A stretch of DNA of 22,591 bases from JAWLGJ01 sp041685145. GTDB lineage: Bacteria > Pseudomonadota > Alphaproteobacteria > Rhodospirillales > Magnetospirillaceae. A program made the position numbers and the translations under genes. How positions within the stretch are numbered: the stretch's first letter is position 1; each line of letters starts with the position of its first letter. The notes below the pieces were generated by a model, which had not been told where the DNA came from, ran no database searches, and saw only the letters and a list, made by a program, of their open reading frames with translations. Shown here in pieces: positions 14,576-21,812 of this stretch. The stretch is taken from positions 1 through 22,591 of the forward strand of contig JAWLGJ010000047.1 in NCBI GenBank assembly GCA_041685145.1, written 5' to 3'.

Positions 14576-14600
14576 CTCCCCGCCCGCACCGGGCGGGGAG
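14576..14600 (+). terminator. Strong hairpin after the YdcH-like gene
   Basis: CTCCCCGCCCG and CGGGCGGGGAG form a perfect 11-bp stem with a 3-nt CAC loop, 26 bp after the stop. No T-run follows, so intrinsic termination may be imperfect. It separates this gene from prpE. Confidence 0.6.
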
Positions 14601-14656
14601 GCGAGTGCGGTCTTATCGTCCTGAACCGGGACGTTCCTGCCCGGCCCACTCCATCC

Positions 14657-14685
14657 TTGCCCGGTTGTGGCGGCCTTGCTATTCA
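14657..14685 (+). promoter_or_regulatory. Weak candidate prpE promoter
   Basis: TTGCCC (14657-14662), a 17-bp spacer and TATTCA (14680-14685) lie 39 bp before the prpE ATG, downstream of the hairpin that should isolate the gene. The consensus match is modest. Confidence 0.3.
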
Positions 14686-14724
14686 GCAGTGTCCAAGACG
14701 CGGCAGAGAGGGGACGAGGAGGCC

Positions 14725-16629
14725 ATGACCAACGCATACGAGGAGGCGCACCGGCGTTCGCTTGAGGATCCCGAGGGCTTCTGGGGCAAGGTGGCGCGGA
14801 CGCTGCACTGGGAGAAGACCTGGGACAAGGTCCTCGACGACAGCAACAAGCCCTTCTACCGCTGGTTCGCCGGCGGGGTGTGCAACACCTGCTACAACGC
14901 CGTCGACCGCCACGTTGACGAGGGCCGCGGCGAGCAGGCGGCCATCATCTATGACAGCCCCGTCACCGATACCATCCGCACCATCACCTATCGCGAGTTG
15001 CAGGACACGGTGGCCCGCTTTGCCGGCGCGATGGCCGGTCTTGGCGTCGCGAAGGGCGACCGGGTCATCATCTACATGCCGATGGTGCCCGAGGCGCTGG
15101 TGGCCATGCTGGCCTGCGCGCGGCTGGGCGCGGTGCATTCGGTGGTCTTCGGCGGCTTTGCCTCCAACGAACTCGCCACCCGCATCGACGACGCCAAGCC
15201 CAAGCTGGTGGTCTCGGCCTCCTGCGGCATCGAGCCCAACCGCGTCGTCGCGTACAAGCCGCTGCTGGACGGCGCCATCGACATGGCCGCACACAAGCCG
15301 GACCACTGCATCGTTCTGCAGCGGCCGCAGGCCGTGGCGGAGTTGAAGCCGGGCCGCGACCTCGACTGGAACGAGGTCGTCGCCGGGGCCCAGCCCCACC
15401 CGTGCGTGCCGGTGCAGGCGACCGACCCGCTCTATGTCCTCTACACCTCGGGCACCACCGGCCAGCCCAAGGGCGTGGTGCGCGACAACGGCGGCCACAT
15501 GGTGGCGCTGAAGTGGAGCATGAAGGCGGTCTATAACGTCGAGCCCGGCGAGGTGTATTGGGCGGCCTCGGACGTCGGCTGGGTGGTCGGGCACTCCTAC
15601 ATCGTTTATGGGCCGCTGCTGAACGGCAACACCACCGTCGTCTACGAGGGCAAGCCGGTGGGGACGCCCGACGCCGGCGCCTTCTGGCGGGTCATCAGCC
15701 AGCACAAGGTCTCGACGCTGTTCACCGCCCCCACCGCCTTCCGCGCCATCAAGCGCGAAGACCCCGAGGCGCGGCTGCTCAAGGACTACGACCTCAGCCA
15801 CTTCCGGACCCTGTACCTGGCCGGCGAGCGGTCGGACCCCGACACCCTGCAATGGGCGGAAAACAGCCTGAAGGTGCCGGTGATCGACCACTGGTGGCAG
15901 ACCGAGACCGGCTGGGCCATCGCCGCCAACTGCCTGGGCCTGCACCAGTTCCCGGTCAAGCACGGCTCGCCCACCAAGGCGGCGCCGGGCTGGGACGTGC
16001 GGGTGCTGGACGAGAACCAGAAGCCGGTTCCCTTCGGCCAGCCGGGCGCCCTGGTGTGCAAGCTGCCGCTGCCGCCCGGGACGCTGCCGACGCTGTGGAA
16101 CGCCGACGAGCGCTTCGTGCAGTCCTACCTCGCCGACTATCCCGGCTTCTACAAGACCGGCGACGCCGGCTATATCGACGACGAGGGCTACATCTATGTC
16201 ATGAGCCGTACCGACGACATCATCAATGTCGCCGGGCACCGCCTGTCCACCGGCGCGATGGAGGAGGTGCTGGCCGCGCATCCGGACGTCGCCGAATGCG
16301 CCGTCATCGGCGTCGCCGACGAGCTGAAAGGCCAGCTTCCGGTCGGCTTCCTGGTGCTGAAGGCCGGCGTCGAGCGCGAGGCCGCCGACATCGTCAAGGA
16401 GTGCGTGGGGCTGGTGCGCGAGCGCATCGGCCCGGTGGCCGCCTTCAAGACGGCAACGGTGGTGCAGCGGCTGCCGAAGACGCGCTCGGGCAAAATCCTG
16501 CGCGGCACCATGCAGAAGATCGCCGACAACCAGGACTACAAGATGCCGGCCACCATCGACGATCCCGTCATCCTGGACGAGATCGAGCAGGCGCTTGAGG
16601 GCGTCGGCCTCGCCAAGGCGCGGCGATAG
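14725..16629 (+). CDS. prpE: Propionyl-CoA synthetase PrpE
   Basis: An AMP-forming acyl-CoA synthetase that activates propionate (and usually acetate less well) with ATP and CoA. The 634-residue length is typical. PrpE-like features are the N-terminal FYRWFAGGVCNTCYNAVDRH, the P-loop YTSGTTGQPKGVVRDNGGH, WWQTETGW for the acyl and adenylate site, the hinge YKTGDAGYIDDEGY, and the C-terminal PKTRSGKILRGTMQ, where the second Lys is the catalytic, acetylation-controlled residue. The ATG at 14725 has GAGGAGG just upstream; an open stretch to 14605 lacks support. No prpBCD cluster is adjacent, so propionyl-CoA may go through a methylmalonyl-CoA route encoded elsewhere; that is inference. Confidence 0.95.
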   Translation: MTNAYEEAHRRSLEDPEGFWGKVARTLHWEKTWDKVLDDSNKPFYRWFAGGVCNTCYNAVDRHVDEGRGEQAAIIYDSPVTDTIRTITYRELQDTVARFAGAMAGLGVAKGDRVIIYMPMVPEALVAMLACARLGAVHSVVFGGFASNELATRIDDAKPKLVVSASCGIEPNRVVAYKPLLDGAIDMAAHKPDHCIVLQRPQAVAELKPGRDLDWNEVVAGAQPHPCVPVQATDPLYVLYTSGTTGQPKGVVRDNGGHMVALKWSMKAVYNVEPGEVYWAASDVGWVVGHSYIVYGPLLNGNTTVVYEGKPVGTPDAGAFWRVISQHKVSTLFTAPTAFRAIKREDPEARLLKDYDLSHFRTLYLAGERSDPDTLQWAENSLKVPVIDHWWQTETGWAIAANCLGLHQFPVKHGSPTKAAPGWDVRVLDENQKPVPFGQPGALVCKLPLPPGTLPTLWNADERFVQSYLADYPGFYKTGDAGYIDDEGYIYVMSRTDDIINVAGHRLSTGAMEEVLAAHPDVAECAVIGVADELKGQLPVGFLVLKAGVEREAADIVKECVGLVRERIGPVAAFKTATVVQRLPKTRSGKILRGTMQKIADNQDYKMPATIDDPVILDEIEQALEGVGLAKARR

Positions 16630-16638
16630 CGCAACGAG

Positions 16639-16672
16639 GGCGCACCGCGGCACCAACCGGCCGCGGTGCGCC
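16639..16672. terminator. Perfect hairpin between prpE and the convergent exported-protein gene
   Basis: GGCGCACCGCGG (16639-16650) and CCGCGGTGCGCC (16661-16672) form a perfect 12-bp stem with a 10-nt loop whose end bases can also pair. It sits 9 bp after the prpE stop and 5 bp before the stop of the opposing gene, so it can serve both. A T-run is absent. Confidence 0.7.
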
Positions 16673-16677
16673 GTCCG

Positions 16678-17199
16678 CTACTCCACCCACACCCAGACGC
16701 CGGCGCCGTCGCGGCAGGCCAGATGGGTGAAGCTCTGCGTCCGCCCCGCCACCTCCAGGGTTTCGCGGTAGTCGCGGCAAAGCCGTCCGTCGCGGCGGTG
16801 CGCCGGGCCCAGGGGCACGATGCTGCCGCGATGACCGGACAGCCCGCTTTCCCAATGGGTGCGGCTGCCGCTGGGGGCGCGATCCAGGGCGATGTGCAGG
16901 GTGGCGGCGGCCATCGCCACGTCGCCGTCATTCATGCGCGCGTAAAGCCCCTCGTCGCCACCGCCGCGGCGCGCCCCGGCAAGGACGGACACATCGGCGC
17001 CGAAGCCGAGGGCGTTCGCCAGCGCATAGCGGCCGCGGGCATCGTGGAAGCCGACGGCCGCGGGCGTGGGCGCCGTCGCCTGGAATCCCAGGGACGCGTG
17101 CACCGCCGGCGGATCGGCCTCGTCCAGCGGCATGGGCATCATCGCCGCCGCCGCGACCGTCACGGCAGCGAGTTTGGCGGGCAGGGCGAGTGTCGGCAT
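16678..17199 (-). CDS. Exported protein with a 17-kDa surface-antigen-like (RT0821/Lpp0805) domain
   Basis: A 173-residue protein. The N-terminus (LPAKLAAVTVAAAAMMPM) resembles a signal peptide, although there is no clear lipobox cysteine. The C-terminal half, about 100-173, has the layout of the RT0821/Lpp0805 surface-protein family: a SGSRTHWES-type turn, GSIVPLGPAHRRDGRLCRDY, TLEVAGRTQSFTHLACRDG and a final Trp-rich strand. The two Cys (in LCRDY and ACRDG) may form a disulfide. The family is usually exported and of unknown function. The ATG at 17199 has GGAG at 8 nt; upstream in-frame codons run into the intergenic region and are not favoured. It is convergent with prpE and divergent from cimA. 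Confidence 0.75.
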   Translation of the reverse strand: MPTLALPAKLAAVTVAAAAMMPMPLDEADPPAVHASLGFQATAPTPAAVGFHDARGRYALANALGFGADVSVLAGARRGGGDEGLYARMNDGDVAMAAATLHIALDRAPSGSRTHWESGLSGHRGSIVPLGPAHRRDGRLCRDYRETLEVAGRTQSFTHLACRDGAGVWVWVE

Positions 17200-17380
17200 G
17201 GCATCGACTCCGGTGAACGGATTTGTGTGTTTCTTCGGGTCGTAGGCTAGTCCGTTCGGCCGGGGCCGGAAGTGACTCCGATCACAAAGCCGGCGCCGCC
17301 GCACGGCGCGGAAGTCTTGTATGCCGGGGCGGCTTGGGGCATGGTTCGTGCTTCTTCCGAGACAGAGGCGGCACGGTTTC

Positions 17381-18970
17381 ATGAGCAGCGACAGGCGGGT
17401 CTATCTTTACGACTCCACCCTGCGCGACGGCGCGCAGACGCATGGAGTGGATTTCAGCGCCGCCGACAAAAGGGCGATCGCGCGCGAACTGGACCGCCTG
17501 GGCATCGACTACATCGAAGGGGGATGGCCGGGCGCCAACCCCACCGACGACGCCTTCTACGCCGAGGCGCCGCGCCTGTCGGGGGCGCGGCTGACCGGCT
17601 TCGGCATGACCCGGCGCCCGGGGCGCAGCGCCGAGAACGACCCCGGCCTGCGAGCGCTGCTGGACTGCGGCGCGCCGGTGGTCACCCTGGTCGGCAAGAC
17701 CTGGGATTTCCAGGTCGACGTGGCGCTGGGGATCGAACTGGAGGAGAACCTCGCCATGATCGCCGACAGCGTCGCCCTGGCGCGTCGGCACGCCGAGGAA
17801 GTGATCTTCGACGCCGAGCACTTCTTCGACGGCTATCACGCCAACCCCGATTATGCCCTGCGCTGCGTGCGCACCGCCCATGACGCCGGCGCGCGCTGGG
17901 TGGTGCTGTGCGACACCAACGGCGGGATGCTGCCCCACGACATCGAGGACATCGTAGCCGCCGTGTCGGTGCATGTGCCGGGCTCGCATCTGGGCATCCA
18001 CTGCCACAACGACAGCGACAGCGCCGTCGCCAATTCGCTGGCGGCGGTGCGTGCCGGTGCCCGCCAGGTGCAGGGGACGCTGAACGGCCTCGGCGAGCGG
18101 TGCGGCAACGCCAATCTGGTGTCGGTGATTCCCAACCTGATGCTGAAGATGGGCTACGAGACGGGGGTGAGCAGCGAGCAGCTTGCGGCTCTGACCGATG
18201 TCTCGCGGGCGCTGGACCGGCGCCTCAACCGCGAATCGGACCCGCACGCGCCCTATGTCGGCGCCACCGCCTTCGCGCACAAGGGCGGCCTGCATGTCTC
18301 GGCGGTGGAGAAGGATCCGCGCTGTTACGAGCATGTGGCGCCGCAATCGGTGGGCAACCGGCGCCACATCGTGGTGTCGAACCAGGCCGGGCGCTCCAAC
18401 ATCCTCACCCGCTTTCGCGACCTGGGTATCGAGGTCGACCCCGCCGACCGCAAGGTGTCGCGCTTCGTCGAGCATGTGAAGGATCTGGAGCACGCCGGGC
18501 TGTCCTTCGCCCAGGCCGACGCCAGCTTCGAATTGCTGGCGCGCCGCTACCTGTTCGACGACATCAAGGAATATTTCACCATCGAGAAGTACCGGGTCAT
18601 CGACGAGAAGCGCCTCAACGCCGTCGGCGAGTGGGTGACCCTGTCGGAGGCGATGCTGAAGGTGGTCGTCGAGGGGCAGGAGTTCATGTCGGTGGCCGAG
18701 GGCAACGGCCCCGTGCACGCCTTCGACGCCGCCCTGCGCAAGGTGCTGCGCCAAGCCTATCCGCAGCTTGAGGATCTGGAACTGGTGGACTACCGCGTCG
18801 GCATCATCGACACCGGCCACGGCTCGGGCTCGACGACGCGGGTGCTGATCGAAAGCACGGACGCCGACCACCCCAACTGGATCACCGTCGGCGCCTCGAC
18901 CAATGTCATCGACGCCTCGCTGCAGGCGCTGACCGACAGCATCTATTACAAGCTCTGGCGCGACGCATAG
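17381..18970 (+). CDS. cimA: Citramalate synthase CimA
   Basis: Condenses acetyl-CoA with pyruvate to (R)-citramalate, the first step of a threonine-independent isoleucine route. The 529-residue length matches the long CimA type. Domains: a TIM-barrel HMGL-like catalytic part (about 1-280) with YDSTLRDGAQTHGVDFS, the metal-binding HCHNDSDSAVANSLAAVRAG and TLNGLGERCGNANL; then a helical linker with AFAHKGGLHVSAV; then the C-terminal LeuA-type dimerisation/regulatory domain (about 400-525). The metal ligands are present. Such proteins are often mislabelled 2-isopropylmalate synthase; THGVDFS after the first motif and the overall length favour CimA. The ATG at 17381 gives MSSDRRVYLYD but has only a distant AGAGG. 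Confidence 0.92.
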   Translation: MSSDRRVYLYDSTLRDGAQTHGVDFSAADKRAIARELDRLGIDYIEGGWPGANPTDDAFYAEAPRLSGARLTGFGMTRRPGRSAENDPGLRALLDCGAPVVTLVGKTWDFQVDVALGIELEENLAMIADSVALARRHAEEVIFDAEHFFDGYHANPDYALRCVRTAHDAGARWVVLCDTNGGMLPHDIEDIVAAVSVHVPGSHLGIHCHNDSDSAVANSLAAVRAGARQVQGTLNGLGERCGNANLVSVIPNLMLKMGYETGVSSEQLAALTDVSRALDRRLNRESDPHAPYVGATAFAHKGGLHVSAVEKDPRCYEHVAPQSVGNRRHIVVSNQAGRSNILTRFRDLGIEVDPADRKVSRFVEHVKDLEHAGLSFAQADASFELLARRYLFDDIKEYFTIEKYRVIDEKRLNAVGEWVTLSEAMLKVVVEGQEFMSVAEGNGPVHAFDAALRKVLRQAYPQLEDLELVDYRVGIIDTGHGSGSTTRVLIESTDADHPNWITVGASTNVIDASLQALTDSIYYKLWRDA

Positions 18971-18990
18971 CCAGCGGCGTTCGCGCCACC

Positions 18991-19126
18991 CGACGCCCCG
19001 GCGGCGCCCCTGGATGCCCGCCTGCGCGGGTCGTCTCCCCCCCGTCGTCATTCCCGCGAGGGCGGGAATCCAGTTCTCTGCCGACGCCCCGGTCGCGCCC
19101 TGGATGCCCGCCTGCGCGGGCATGAC
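18991..19126. repeat. Cluster of three palindromic intergenic repeats
   Basis: Three related hairpin units lie between the convergent cimA and tupA genes: 19011-19035 (TGGATGCCCGCCTGCGCGGG, partly decayed), 19047-19073 in opposite orientation (8-bp stem ATTCCCGC/GCGGGAAT), and 19101-19126 (8-bp stem ATGCCCGC/GCGGGCAT). Units 1 and 3 belong to a longer direct repeat, 18991-19030 and 19082-19120, that differs only by a small indel and substitution. This resembles the widespread proteobacterial GTCATTCCCGC-type interspersed palindrome, whose antisense translation reads PAQAGIQ or IPALAGMT. It may also terminate transcription from both sides. Confidence 0.85.
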
Positions 19127-19163
19127 GGGGAGGGGATGGACGGGGTGACGGTTGTCGTCGGCG

Positions 19164-19991
19164 TCAGCTTCCGTTGTGGCGGGCGTTGGGGAAGAAAAGC
19201 CGCTCCCCCTCGACGGTGAAGCCGGCGATGGCCTCCTGGCCCTCCTCGGACACCAGCCAATCGATGAAGGCCTGCCCGGCCTCGGACTTGACGTGCGGGT
19301 GGCGGTCCTCGTCGACCAGGATGACGCCGTATTGGTTGAACAGCGCCTCGTCGCCCTCGGCCAGCAGCGCCAGATCCTGACGGTTCTTGAAGCTGAGCCA
19401 GGTGGCGCGGTCGGTCAGGGAATAGGCGTCCATCGCCGCCGCCAAATTCAGCGTCCGACCCATGCCCGAGCCGGTCTCGCGGTACCAGTCGCCGGACGCG
19501 GCCATGACGTCGACGCCCGCGGCGGCCCACAACTCGCGCTCCTTCTTGTGGGTGCCGGAATCGTCGCCGCGCGAGGCGAAGGTGGCGCCGACCTCGGCGA
19601 TCCGCCGCAGCGCCTCGGTGGCGTCCGACAGGCCACGGATGTTGGCGGGGTCGCCGGCGGGGCCGACGATGACAAAATCGTTATACATCAGGTCCAGGCG
19701 TTCGACCCCGAAACCGTCGGCAACGAAAGCTTCCTCGGAGGCCTTGTGGTGGACCAGCAGCACGTCGGCGTCGCCGTTGCGGGCCAGCCGGATGGCCTGG
19801 CCGGTGCCGACGGCCACCACCCGCACCCCGATGCCGGTAATGTCCTGGAATTGCGGCAAAAGATGGTCGAACAGCCCCGAGGCGGCCGTCGACGTGGTGG
19901 AGGCGACGGTGATGAAGCGGTCCTGCGCCGCGGCCGGCAGCGCCGCCCACAGCCCCAGCACCAGCGCGCCCAGGAAACGCTTCACTTGCAT
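19164..19991 (-). CDS. tupA: Tungstate ABC transporter substrate-binding protein TupA
   Basis: Periplasmic oxyanion-binding protein, 275 residues, with a Sec signal peptide at about 1-22 (FLGALVLGLWAALPAAAQ). TupA-type signatures follow: ASTTSTAASGLFDHLLPQF, VVAVGTGQAIRLARNGDADV, LLVHHKASEEAFV and MYNDFVIVGPAGDPANI; then SRGDDSGTHKKE and ETGSGMGRTLNLA, expected to contact the anion through Ser, Thr and Arg. Known TupA proteins bind tungstate far more tightly than molybdate. The ATG at 19991 is preceded by AAGGGA at about 8 nt. Downstream is only the repeat cluster and convergent cimA, and upstream is the zinc-finger gene, so tupB and tupC are absent here. It may use a permease encoded elsewhere or ModBC. 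Confidence 0.92.
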   Translation of the reverse strand: MQVKRFLGALVLGLWAALPAAAQDRFITVASTTSTAASGLFDHLLPQFQDITGIGVRVVAVGTGQAIRLARNGDADVLLVHHKASEEAFVADGFGVERLDLMYNDFVIVGPAGDPANIRGLSDATEALRRIAEVGATFASRGDDSGTHKKERELWAAAGVDVMAASGDWYRETGSGMGRTLNLAAAMDAYSLTDRATWLSFKNRQDLALLAEGDEALFNQYGVILVDEDRHPHVKSEAGQAFIDWLVSEEGQEAIAGFTVEGERLFFPNARHNGS

Positions 19992-20064
19992 CGGCCATTC
20001 CCTTTAAAGGTGTATCACGTTAGCGCGAAGGGCGGAGGCGTACAAGTGCGCCGGAGGGTGGTGG

Positions 20065-20397
20065 TTACGCGCCGCCAGCGCAGCGGATGCATGTGGGCAC
20101 GGCCGGGTCGAGTTCCAGGCGCCGCAAGGCGATGTCCTCGCCGCAGCGCACGCAGCAGCCGTAATCGCCGGCCTCCATGCGGGCGAGGGCGGCGTCGATG
20201 CGGGCGATCCCGGCCTGGCGACGGCGCTGCGTCTCCACCGCCATCGCCTGCACCTGCATGGCGTCCATGCGCGACAGGCGCCCCTGCGTCGTCTGGTCCA
20301 ACTCGACCGGACGGCGGTCCTGGGTGGTGGCCTCGGCCCCGGCGGCGAGTTCGCGGCGCCGGGCGAGGAGGAGGGTGCGGAAATGATCCTCGTCCAT
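20065..20397 (-). CDS. TraR/DksA family zinc-finger protein
   Basis: A 110-residue protein with a helical N-terminal part (residues 1-75, rich in Arg, Ala and Gln) and a four-cysteine zinc finger: Cys82-x-x-Cys85 and Cys103-x-x-Cys106, in CCVRCGEDIALRRLELDP and PTCIRCAGG. DksA/TraR relatives bind the RNA polymerase secondary channel; this short form resembles the YbiI-like group, and direct transcriptional control is not established for it. The ATG at 20397 (MDEDHFRTLLLARRRELAA) is a normal family start but has no clear SD. It lies 73 bp upstream of tupA on the same strand and diverges from the ModE-like gene. Confidence 0.87.
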   Translation of the reverse strand: MDEDHFRTLLLARRRELAAGAEATTQDRRPVELDQTTQGRLSRMDAMQVQAMAVETQRRRQAGIARIDAALARMEAGDYGCCVRCGEDIALRRLELDPAVPTCIRCAGGA

Positions 20398-20491
20398 CGC
20401 CGCAGTCTATGCCGCGCGGCCGGGCGCGGTCCAGCCGCCGGCATGATCTATCCCTCTTGCCAAGGGGGGCGCCGGTGCCGATTCTGGCGCC

Positions 20492-20893
20492 ATGAAGGCG
20501 GGCAACAAGACGGCCGGCGCCCGGCTGCGCATCGTCCTGGAACCGGACGTCGCCCTGGGGCCGGGCAAGGCCGACATTCTGGAAGGCATCCAGCGCACCG
20601 GCTCCATCGCCGCCGCCGGGCGCGGCATGGGCATGAGCTACAAGCGCGCCTGGCTGCTGGTCGAGACCATGAACGGCTGCTTCCGGGCGCCGCTGGTGGA
20701 AACCAGCCGCGGCGGCAGCGCCCGGGGCGGCGCCCGCCTGACCCCGGCGGGCGAGCGCGTGCTGGCCTGCTATCGCCGCATGGAGGCGCTGACGGCCGAG
20801 GCCATCGCCGCCGAGATGCAGGAACTCCGCGCCCTGCTGCGCGACGACGACGATGACGGCGGCGGCGATGACGACGCACGCGGGGGGAATTAA
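20492..20893 (+). CDS. Single-domain ModE-like winged-helix regulator
   Basis: A 133-residue DNA-binding protein matching the N-terminal domain of ModE: ALGPGKADILEGIQRTGSIA, then GMGMSYKRAWLLVETMN, then PLVETSRGGSARGGARLTPA and GERVLACYRRME. Full-length ModE continues with two molybdate-binding (TOBE/Mop) domains, which are entirely missing. Instead the protein ends in an Asp/Gly-rich tail (RDDDDDGGGDDDARGGN). It therefore either senses oxyanion through another protein or acts constitutively. The ATG at 20492 has no close SD, and there is no better in-frame start. It lies 60 bp upstream of modA in the same direction, so control of modABC is likely. Its own name should stay open, since TunR-like regulators share this fold. 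Confidence 0.85.
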   Translation: MKAGNKTAGARLRIVLEPDVALGPGKADILEGIQRTGSIAAAGRGMGMSYKRAWLLVETMNGCFRAPLVETSRGGSARGGARLTPAGERVLACYRRMEALTAEAIAAEMQELRALLRDDDDDGGGDDDARGGN

Positions 20894-20896
20894 CCG

Positions 20897-20925
20897 TTGA
20901 GGCACCGCCGCCCACTCGATATGTT
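20897..20925 (+). promoter_or_regulatory. Candidate modA promoter
   Basis: TTGAGG (20897-20902), a 17-bp spacer and TATGTT (20920-20925) lie just after the ModE-like stop codon. The match to consensus is 4 of 6 in each box with ideal spacing. The -10 lies within the left arm of the adjacent dyad, as expected for repression. Confidence 0.45.
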
Positions 20926-20941
20926 CGACCATACATGTCGA
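20916..20941. promoter_or_regulatory. 26-bp dyad before modA, candidate ModE-type operator
   Basis: TCGATATGT (20916-20924) and ACATGTCGA (20933-20941) are inverted copies matching at 8 of 9 positions, separated by 8 bp. The site ends 12 bp before the modA GTG and covers the predicted -10 box. Known ModE operators are also long dyads rich in TAT/ATA; this one resembles that layout only loosely. In RNA the single mismatch becomes a U-G pair, so an mRNA hairpin next to the SD is an alternative role. Confidence 0.55.
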
Positions 20942-20953
20942 AGAGGAGGCGGC

Positions 20954-21787
20954 GTGTCACCGCAGCCGTTCAGCCGGCGTTCCGTCCTGCGTGGTTTGGT
21001 GCTGGGCGCCGCGGCCCTGGCGACGCCCGCCCTGGCTGCGTCGGTCCGCGCGGCGGCGCCGGGCGGCGGCGATGACGGCGTTCCGCTGATCGCCGCCGCG
21101 TCCGACCTGCAATTCGCGCTGGAGGCCGTCGCCGCCGCCTTTCGGGCCGAAACCGGGTTGCCGGTGCGGCTGGTGTTCGGCTCGTCGGGCAATTTCGCCC
21201 GTCAGATCCGCCAGGGCGCGCCCTTCCAGATGTATCTGTCCGCCGACGAGCGTTACGTCCACGACCTTGCCCGCGACGGCCTCACCCGCGACGGCGGCGC
21301 CCTCTACGCCGAGGGGCGCATCGTCATCCTGGTGCCGCACGGCTCGGCGCTGCGGGCGGACGAACGGCTGGACGATCTGGCGGCGGCGCTTGACGACGGC
21401 CGCCTGCGCCGTTTCGCCATCGCCAATCCCGCCCACGCCCCCTATGGCCGCCGCGCCGAGGAGGCGCTGCGCCGCAAGGGCCTGTGGGAGCGCATCCAGC
21501 CGCGGCTGGTGTTCGGCGAGAACGTTTCGCAGGCGGCGCAATTCGCCACCTCGGGCAGCGCCCAGGGCGGCATCGTCGCCTATTCGTTGGCCACGGCGCC
21601 TCCGGTGGCGGCGCGGGGCACGTTCGCGCTGATCCCCGGCCACTGGCACGCGCCGCTGCGCCAGCGCATGGTGCTGCTGCCGTCGGCGGGCGCCACCGCC
21701 GAACGTTTCTACGACTTTGTGCAGGCGCCGCCGGCGCGCGCCGTCTTCCGCGATTTCGGCTTCGCCCTGCCGGGCGAGGCAAGCTGA
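20954..21787 (+). CDS. modA: Molybdate ABC transporter substrate-binding protein ModA, Tat-type signal
   Basis: Periplasmic molybdate-binding protein, 277 residues. The N-terminus has a twin-arginine motif, SRRSVLRG, followed by a hydrophobic stretch and an Ala-rich cleavage region (to about residue 36), so Tat export is likely, unusual among ModA proteins. The mature part has the expected signatures: LIAAASDLQFALEAVAAAF (first oxyanion-binding Ser), VFGSSGNFARQI (second Ser), QMYLSADERYV, IANPAHAPYGRRAEEAL and AQGGIVAYSLA. The GTG at 20954 is preceded by AGGAGG at 5 nt, which decides the start over an open extension to 20897. It begins the modABC operon and is 25 bp from modB. Confidence 0.94.
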   Translation: MSPQPFSRRSVLRGLVLGAAALATPALAASVRAAAPGGGDDGVPLIAAASDLQFALEAVAAAFRAETGLPVRLVFGSSGNFARQIRQGAPFQMYLSADERYVHDLARDGLTRDGGALYAEGRIVILVPHGSALRADERLDDLAAALDDGRLRRFAIANPAHAPYGRRAEEALRRKGLWERIQPRLVFGENVSQAAQFATSGSAQGGIVAYSLATAPPVAARGTFALIPGHWHAPLRQRMVLLPSAGATAERFYDFVQAPPARAVFRDFGFALPGEAS

Positions 21788-21812
21788 CGGCGCCGGGGCC
21801 GTGGGGGCGGCG

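Noticed and set aside
19992..20064. A copy of the modA dyad upstream of tupA
   Set aside because: The stretch contains TTTAAA and a TATCACGTTAGCG segment but no sequence resembling the TCGATATGT arms, so joint control cannot be claimed from sequence.
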